DNA from: an uncultured Ruminococcus sp.
GTDB taxonomy: Bacteria; Bacillota; Clostridia; Oscillospirales; Ruminococcaceae
Direction of reading: 5' to 3'
DNA: 9,618 nt
NCBI GenBank assembly: GCA_937898375.1
Contig: CALEJX010000032.1
Coordinates: forward strand, 1-9,618
Position numbers and translations under genes: made by a program. The notes under the pieces are model-generated. The model was not told where the DNA came from. It did no database searches and saw only the letters and a program-made list of their open reading frames with translations. How positions within the stretch are numbered: the stretch's first letter is position 1; each line of letters opens with the position of its first letter. Of this stretch, positions 5,544 through 9,618 are shown piece after piece.

Positions 5544-6862
5544 TTAAATAAACTCATTATCTACGATATAAAGCACATCATCAAGTATCTTGAATGCTTC
5601 TCTTAGTTCTTCCTCTGTTATGATGAGAGGAGGGGTCACATTGATATTGTTTTCACGTCCGAATGCTGAGAATCCACGTTCTTTCAGCAGACCATGTATT
5701 TTTGCCATGGTTTTGTTTTCATCATATCCATAAGGCACAAGGGGAGTCTTTTTCTCCTTATCTTTCACAAGCTCCACTGCACCGAAAAGTCCGATATAGC
5801 GTACATCACCCACGCATTTGTGGTTTGTCTTGATATCTTCAAGCAGCTCTCCAAAGACCTTTCCCACCTCGTTTACATGGTCGAGTATCTTATGTTCAGA
5901 GTAATAATTCACACTTGCAACACCGGCAGCACAAGCAAGGGAATGACCGCTGTAAGTAAGACCATAAAGAAATACATGGTCCTCAAAATACCTTGCGATC
6001 TCCTTGCTCATAATGATTCCGCCCAGCTGAACATATCCGCAGGTAACGCCCTTAGCAAAAGAAATTATATCAGGCTTTATGCCCCAATGTTCAAAGCCGA
6101 ACATCTTGCCTGTTCTTCAGAATCCTGCCATTACTTCATCGCAGATAAGCAGAATCCCGTACTTATCGCAGAGCTTGCGAAGTCCCTGCAAATAGCCGTC
6201 AGGCGGAATGATAACGCCGTTAGCACCTGTGATAGACTCCACCTCGATAGCTGCTATCTGGTCTGCACCCTCATACTGTATCTGCTGTTCAAGCAGACCG
6301 AGATAATAAGCGGAAGCTTCCTCATCGCTTTCAAACTTTATGCCCGAACGATAAACATATGGGTCGAAAAATTTGAGAAAGCCGTTTGCGGCAGGCTTTT
6401 CAAGTGCAAATCTTCTCGGGTCGCCGGAAAGATTTCCCGAGCCTAAAGTCGAACCGTGGTAGCTTCTGTATCGTGAAAGTATCTTGCTTCTTCCGGTGAA
6501 AGTTCTTGCAGCATATATTGGAGTCAGAGCCACCGCAAGTGAAAAGCACCTTTCCCATATTGTCAGGTACAAGATCTATAAGCATTTTGGCAAGTTCAGA
6601 GCGAGGTCCTGAAGCGTGGGCCGGTGCTATATACGGCAGTATCTCCACCTGTTTCTGCACAGCGGCTATTATATCCTTGTTTCCATATCCGAGATTTACA
6701 TTGGCAAGCTGCGATGACATATCATAATATCTTTTTCCGTTGTAATCCCAAAAGTATATGCCCTCTGCACGTTCTACAGGGATAGGGTTTACATTACCCG
6801 TAAGCCACGGGTGCTGGTTATACTTCGTATTCCAAAACTTCTTCTCTTGTAATATCAGACAT
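5544..6862 (-). pseudogene. Class III PLP aminotransferase (taurine aminotransferase type), disrupted by two frameshifts and a nonsense codon
   Basis: The intact form would move the amino group of taurine to a 2-oxo acid, giving sulfoacetaldehyde. The pieces, joined, give about 435 residues of normal family length: the N-terminal strand 'NPIPVERAEGIYFWDYNGKR', the cofactor-site 'FTCGGSDSN', 'SRYRSYHGST', 'ICDEVMAGF', and the PLP lysine in 'SFAKGVTCGY' (codon near 6051-6053). Three lesions are seen. (1) After ATG 6862 (SD AAGGAAG) the frame reaches TAA at codon 15; the correct frame begins near 6825-6837. (2) At 6513-6520 'GGSDSN' runs straight into 'IYAARTFTGR' in another frame, where the family has an extra E-N-A segment, suggesting about 11 bases lost. 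(3) TGA (6117-6119) stands where G-F-G-R-T-G needs its second Gly (GGA to TGA). The type resembles taurine:2-oxoglutarate aminotransferases more than Bilophila Tpa; the substrate is inferred mainly from neighbours. Its start follows the dehydrogenase stop by 13 bases. Confidence 0.85.
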
Positions 6863-6875
6863 AATTATCTTCCTT

Positions 6876-7674
6876 TCAGCGACTTAATTTATTATACATA
6901 TCTGTCAAAATATCGTCTGTGATACTGACAGGATTATTATCCATATTTGGATGATGACTCAGACGGACAAGCTCAGTTATTTGCTTGCTGTCAAGTTTTA
7001 GGTCGGCAAGACTGGTACGCAGCCCTAAGCTTTTTTTCAATTCAAATATCTTATCTGCAAGTGCGTCGCATATTGGCTGATGTCCTTTGCTCCAGTATCC
7101 TTCCACAGCGTGACAAAGCACGTCTATGCCCGTAGACGCTGTGACATTTGGCGGAACGGAAATAGTAAGCTCAGGGTCGATAATTGCGGCTTTAGGATAA
7201 AAGCTTTCAGAAACTATCGGTGCTTTTACCCCACGAATGCGGTCTGTCAAAACGGATACACAGGTGACTTCGCTTCCTGTTCCAGAAGTAGTCGGCACGG
7301 CAATTATCGGTATATGTTCCTCAGGCACCTTTTTTCCTGTGCCGTGATATACGGAAATATCATCTGCACATATCGATACCGCCTTAGCTAGGTCTATGGT
7401 GCTTCCGCCGCCTATGGCAATGATAATGTCAGGCTCTATCTTTCGCACAAGTTTGGCACACTCGTTTACTTCAGAAACAGTCGGGGTCGACCGAGATATT
7501 GCTAAATATCTCGCCCTCTTTATCAGCAAGGAGCTTGGCGGCAAGTCCGTTTCGTGCAAAAAAAGGACTGCTTACCAGCAGCGGTCGCTTTGCCTTTTCA
7601 ATAATACTTTTCAGTTCGGATATTCTTCCGTTGCCGAAAAATATTTCAACAGGCTGTTTGTAATTCCAATTCAT
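6876..7674 (-). pseudogene. Iron-containing alcohol dehydrogenase (sulfoacetaldehyde reductase type), frameshifted and internally deleted
   Basis: The intact enzyme would reduce sulfoacetaldehyde to isethionate with NAD(P)H. After ATG 7674 (SD AGGGTG) the first 64 codons are normal ('YKQPVEIFFGNGRI'). The frame is then lost at a C4 run (G4 at 7483-7486 on +); removing one C restores 'SVDPTVSEVNECAKLVR' and the nucleotide-binding 'AIGGGSTIDLAKA'. The metal-site half 'GIDVLCHAVEGYWSKGHQPICDALAD' supplies the family's Asp and first His. It then jumps near 7035-7060 to the C-terminal 'LKKSLGLRTSL' and 'RLSHHPNMDNNPV'. The joined product has about 265 residues against about 370-385 in the family, so roughly 110 are missing, including the region with the other two metal-binding His. 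The loss is in frame, but the product could not bind metal normally. The gene starts nine bases after the regulator stop. Sulfoacetaldehyde as substrate is inferred from context. Confidence 0.85.
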
Positions 7675-7683
7675 TTTATCACC

Positions 7684-8667
7684 CTATATCGTAAAATCAT
7701 AATTTTCAGGAACACGATAACCTGAAGGAGTTATGCCGAACAGCTTTTTGAACTGCTTTGAAAAATATCCGATATCCTTATAATCGAGCCGTTCTGCTAT
7801 CTCAACTATTTTCATTCCTGTGTTCCTAAGCAGCCATGCCGCTCTATGCAGTTTTACTATGGTAATGTAATCAACAAAACGTGTATCTGTCTGAGCGGTA
7901 AACATTGTGCTAAGGTATGAACTGTTTATATAAAGTTTTTCCGATAAGGTCTTTTGCCTAAGATCGTTTTCAGGATTAAACAGAACATAATCTATTACGC
8001 TGTGTATCTTTTCGTTGTGCGGAGGATAAAGCTTGCAGTATATTTCAAAGAATGAGAGAAATTTTTCTATGAGATCGTCGTTATTATCATCTGAACCGAG
8101 ATATTGGTCCTCACGCACATAAAGGTCGAGCCATTCATTTTGGCTAAAAATATCTGAAACAACGCTTTTCACCGCATTTTTTGCAATGCCGATATCGGTT
8201 ATCGTTCTAAGATATTCACCTATGCTGCTGTTGCGATTTTCAAAAAGCTCAAGCAGCTCGTCTGCAATGTATATTTCTGAGGCAGCGTTTCCGTTTTCCT
8301 CTTTTTTTATTCTTGAAAACAGCCTTATCATATCGTTTGGCTCTAGGGGAGAGATAAAATACTCATATGCTCCTATAAGCATTCCCTTTCTTGCAGTTTG
8401 CAGATCGCCAACACTGCCGCAAAGCGCAATGCGGCGGCACAGACCTTCTGCTTTGATACGTTTGAGCGCTGTAAACAAAGTCTCATCATTTGCTGACATT
8501 TCAACTATGAGCAGGTCGTATCGCTCTTCTTTCAAATCCGAAAATAATTTATCTTTTTTGTTCTCTGTCAGGAAATATTCAAATCCTGACGATCCGCCCC
8601 AAACGTGCAGAGCTTTTATTTCCGTTATCATTTTTTCATCACTAACGGCTATCAAAACTTTATACAA
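7684..8667 (-). CDS. AraC-type response regulator with degenerate receiver domain
   Basis: This 327-residue cytoplasmic regulator probably controls the sulfonate genes around it. Residues 1-120 have a receiver fold, but its key residues are changed: the phospho-acceptor Asp is Glu56 ('LLIVEMSAND') and the conserved Lys before Pro is Ser106 ('YFISP'). Conventional phosphorylation is therefore unlikely; Glu at this site can mimic the active state. Residues about 130-215 are a helical linker without a recognised domain. The C-terminal AraC domain (about 222-320) has two helix-turn-helix units, around 'TLSEKLYINSSYLSTMF' and 'KIVEIAERLDYKDIGYFSKQF', and ends 'GITPSGYR'. The start is TTG 8667, with AAGGGG nine bases upstream; no in-frame ATG or GTG fits. 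It lies 26 bases after the activase stop, and no sensor kinase is visible. It ends in TAG. Confidence 0.85.
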   Translation of the reverse strand: MYKVLIAVSDEKMITEIKALHVWGGSSGFEYFLTENKKDKLFSDLKEERYDLLIVEMSANDETLFTALKRIKAEGLCRRIALCGSVGDLQTARKGMLIGAYEYFISPLEPNDMIRLFSRIKKEENGNAASEIYIADELLELFENRNSSIGEYLRTITDIGIAKNAVKSVVSDIFSQNEWLDLYVREDQYLGSDDNNDDLIEKFLSFFEIYCKLYPPHNEKIHSVIDYVLFNPENDLRQKTLSEKLYINSSYLSTMFTAQTDTRFVDYITIVKLHRAAWLLRNTGMKIVEIAERLDYKDIGYFSKQFKKLFGITPSGYRVPENYDFTI

Positions 8668-8693
8668 TACCCTGCACCCCTTGTTCCTTTTTT

Positions 8694-9563
8694 TTATTCT
8701 ATAAGATCTTTCAGCCGATAAAACAGACTGTCGTCAAGCCGTTCAGGCAGCTCTGGATATTTTCTGCCAAGCATTTTGTATTTTCCTTGCCCGACACGGT
8801 GATATGGTAATAATTCATAAGTATAATTTTCTCTGCCTTTCAAAAAATCTCTTATAGCGGCGATGTCGCTTTCATTGTCATTTACAGTTGGTATAACAGG
8901 AGTTCTGATGCGCTTATGAAGAGCAGGAAATTCTTCAAACAGCATTTCAAGATTTTTCAGTATCACCTTGTTAGAACCGCCTGTGTATCTTATGTGTTTT
9001 TGCTCGTCCAGCATTTTTACATCAAACATTATGAAGTCAAGCAAATTCGCCGCTTCACGCGGTGTTTCCGTATCGCAGCAGCCGCAGGTCTCAGCCGCTG
9101 TGCTTATCCTGTGTTGTTTTGCCAGCCTTAGTATCTCCAATGCAAATTCGCCCTGCAAAAATGGCTCGCCGCCTGATAACGTAAGCCCACCTTTGCCATG
9201 ACGATAAAAAGCTCTGTCCTGCTCTACAAGATCTACTATTTCTTCTGCCGACATTGTTTTGCCATATATGCTTACAGCCTTTGAAGGGCATATCTTGGCA
9301 CATTTTCCGCAGTTTATGCACTTTGTATGATCGAGTTTTCCCTCAGAAAATGCTCCGTAAGAACATATCTGTGAACACATATCGCACCCTTTGTTGTGTA
9401 TGCATTTGGCTTCATCAAAATAGATTTGAGGATATGTTTCCTGCGATTCGGGATTGGAACACCATATACATCTGAGGGGACAGCCTTTTAAAAACACCAC
9501 TGTCCGTATGCCGGGTCCGTCATGCAGGGAATAGTTTTGTATATTAAAGACCGTACCCGTCAT
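8694..9563 (-). CDS. islB: Glycyl radical enzyme activating enzyme (radical SAM; probably isethionate sulfite-lyase activase)
   Basis: This activase uses S-adenosylmethionine and an iron-sulfur cluster to place the glycyl radical on its partner. It has 289 residues. The opening 'VFNIQNYSLHDGPGIRTVVF' is the GRE-activase signature. The radical-SAM motif is C28-x3-C32-x2-C35. A two-cluster ferredoxin insert follows, with Cys 54, 60, 63, 67 and Cys 82, 85, 88, 92, which excludes the short PFL-activase type lacking the insert. The SAM-binding GGEP is at 131-134. The ATG overlaps the stop of the upstream glycyl radical enzyme (ATGA), so the two are translationally coupled. The insert-bearing class activates IslA, CutC, HPAD, diol dehydratase and others. 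IslB is preferred here only because of the taurine transporter, aminotransferase and sulfoacetaldehyde reductase remains in the same locus. The activase function is nearly certain; the partner's substrate is inferred. Confidence 0.85.
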   Translation of the reverse strand: MTGTVFNIQNYSLHDGPGIRTVVFLKGCPLRCIWCSNPESQETYPQIYFDEAKCIHNKGCDMCSQICSYGAFSEGKLDHTKCINCGKCAKICPSKAVSIYGKTMSAEEIVDLVEQDRAFYRHGKGGLTLSGGEPFLQGEFALEILRLAKQHRISTAAETCGCCDTETPREAANLLDFIMFDVKMLDEQKHIRYTGGSNKVILKNLEMLFEEFPALHKRIRTPVIPTVNDNESDIAAIRDFLKGRENYTYELLPYHRVGQGKYKMLGRKYPELPERLDDSLFYRLKDLIE

Positions 9564-9618
9564 ACGGCAATATGCTCCGTGCGTGAAATAATATCGTCCT
9601 GAAGATCTTTTGAAAGCT
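9560..9618 (-). CDS. C-terminus of a glycyl radical enzyme (partial; candidate isethionate sulfite-lyase)
   Basis: Only the last 18 codons and TGA are inside the window. They read LSKDLQDDIISRTEHIAV, the well-known tail of choline-lyase/diol-dehydratase-like glycyl radical enzymes (pattern 'LS..LQD.II.RTEH'), which follows shortly after the glycine-radical loop 'R..GY'. That loop lies just outside. The stop TGA (9560-9562) overlaps the activase ATG. The tail alone does not tell IslA from other members of the family. If it is IslA it would split isethionate into acetaldehyde and sulfite. TGA is clearly used as a stop here, which matters for reading the nonsense codon in the aminotransferase. 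Confidence 0.8.
   Translation of the reverse strand, partial: LSKDLQDDIISRTEHIAV

Noticed and set aside
6117..6119. TGA read as glycine (alternative genetic code) or selenocysteine
   Set aside because: TGA stands exactly at a conserved Gly, which recalls code 25. However, TGA serves as a normal stop for the glycyl radical enzyme tail and for the dehydrogenase, no other in-frame TGA occurs in the intact genes, and this gene has other lesions. Selenocysteine at this Gly makes no sense and no SECIS-like structure was evident.
5694..6446. 250-codon open frame on the + strand
   Set aside because: It lies entirely opposite the aminotransferase pseudogene, whose own strand gives clear family motifs. 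The + translation has no recognisable domain and no good ribosome site.
7478..7512. Programmed frameshift in the dehydrogenase at a C4 run next to a perfect 9-bp hairpin (CGAGATATT/AATATCTCG)
   Set aside because: The hairpin is 5' of the run on the coding strand, the wrong side for the usual stimulatory structure, and the same gene lacks about 110 essential residues, so decay is the simpler reading.
5544..7674. All frame disruptions explained as sequencing error
   Set aside because: A single C4-run change could be an error, but a substitution to TGA, a loss of about 11 bases outside any homopolymer, and a deletion of roughly 330 bases are not typical read errors, and neighbouring genes are clean.
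1..9618. CRISPR array, tRNA/rRNA, insertion sequence or prophage
   Set aside because: No regularly spaced repeats, RNA gene signatures, transposase/integrase motifs or att-like duplications were seen on either strand.

Overview
The window looks like chromosomal DNA of an anaerobic gut or rumen Bacillota of the Ruminococcus/Oscillospiraceae type. The clues are moderate-to-low GC, strong Shine-Dalgarno sites, lipoprotein signal peptides, a secreted GH16 licheninase, AraC/YesN-type regulators, and oxygen-sensitive glycyl-radical chemistry. No rRNA, tRNA, CRISPR array, transposase or phage gene was seen.

Layout. The left part (1-2416, + strand) concerns carbohydrate use. It holds the C-terminal two-thirds or so of a sugar-type ABC solute-binding protein with its terminator, an AraC regulator with its own promoter, and a lipoprotein beta-1,3-1,4-glucanase preceded by three CTGATAT repeats. 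A convergent intergenic region (2417-2621) carries a very large hairpin that acts in sequence terms as the minus-strand terminator. Everything from 2622 to the right edge is on the minus strand and forms a sulfonate locus in two transcription units. The unit transcribed first, coming from the right edge, is: glycyl radical enzyme (only its last 18 codons are inside), its radical-SAM activase, an AraC-type response regulator with a degenerate receiver, an iron-type alcohol dehydrogenase, and a class III aminotransferase, ending in a terminator at 5497-5530. The second unit has a clear promoter at 5421-5449, then a 16-residue Cys-rich leader peptide ending in the SD of a taurine-type ABC transporter (permease, binding protein, ATPase).

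How they fit. TauABC would import taurine, the aminotransferase would make sulfoacetaldehyde, the dehydrogenase would reduce it to isethionate, and the glycyl radical enzyme plus activase would cleave isethionate to sulfite and acetaldehyde. This is the anaerobic taurine route known from Bilophila and some Bacillota. The assignment of the glycyl radical enzyme to isethionate is inferred from neighbours, because its body lies outside the window.

Two observations stand out. First, both middle enzymes are broken: the aminotransferase has two frameshifts and a TGA in place of a conserved glycine, and the dehydrogenase has a frameshift and an internal deletion of roughly 110 residues that removes two of its metal-binding histidines. 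The transporter, regulator and activase are intact. The locus may therefore be moving from taurine to direct isethionate use, or be in early decay. Second, the leader peptide MKLKNKRCWCCTNISH before the transporter looks like a cysteine-sensing control element, which would tie sulfonate uptake to sulfur nutrition.
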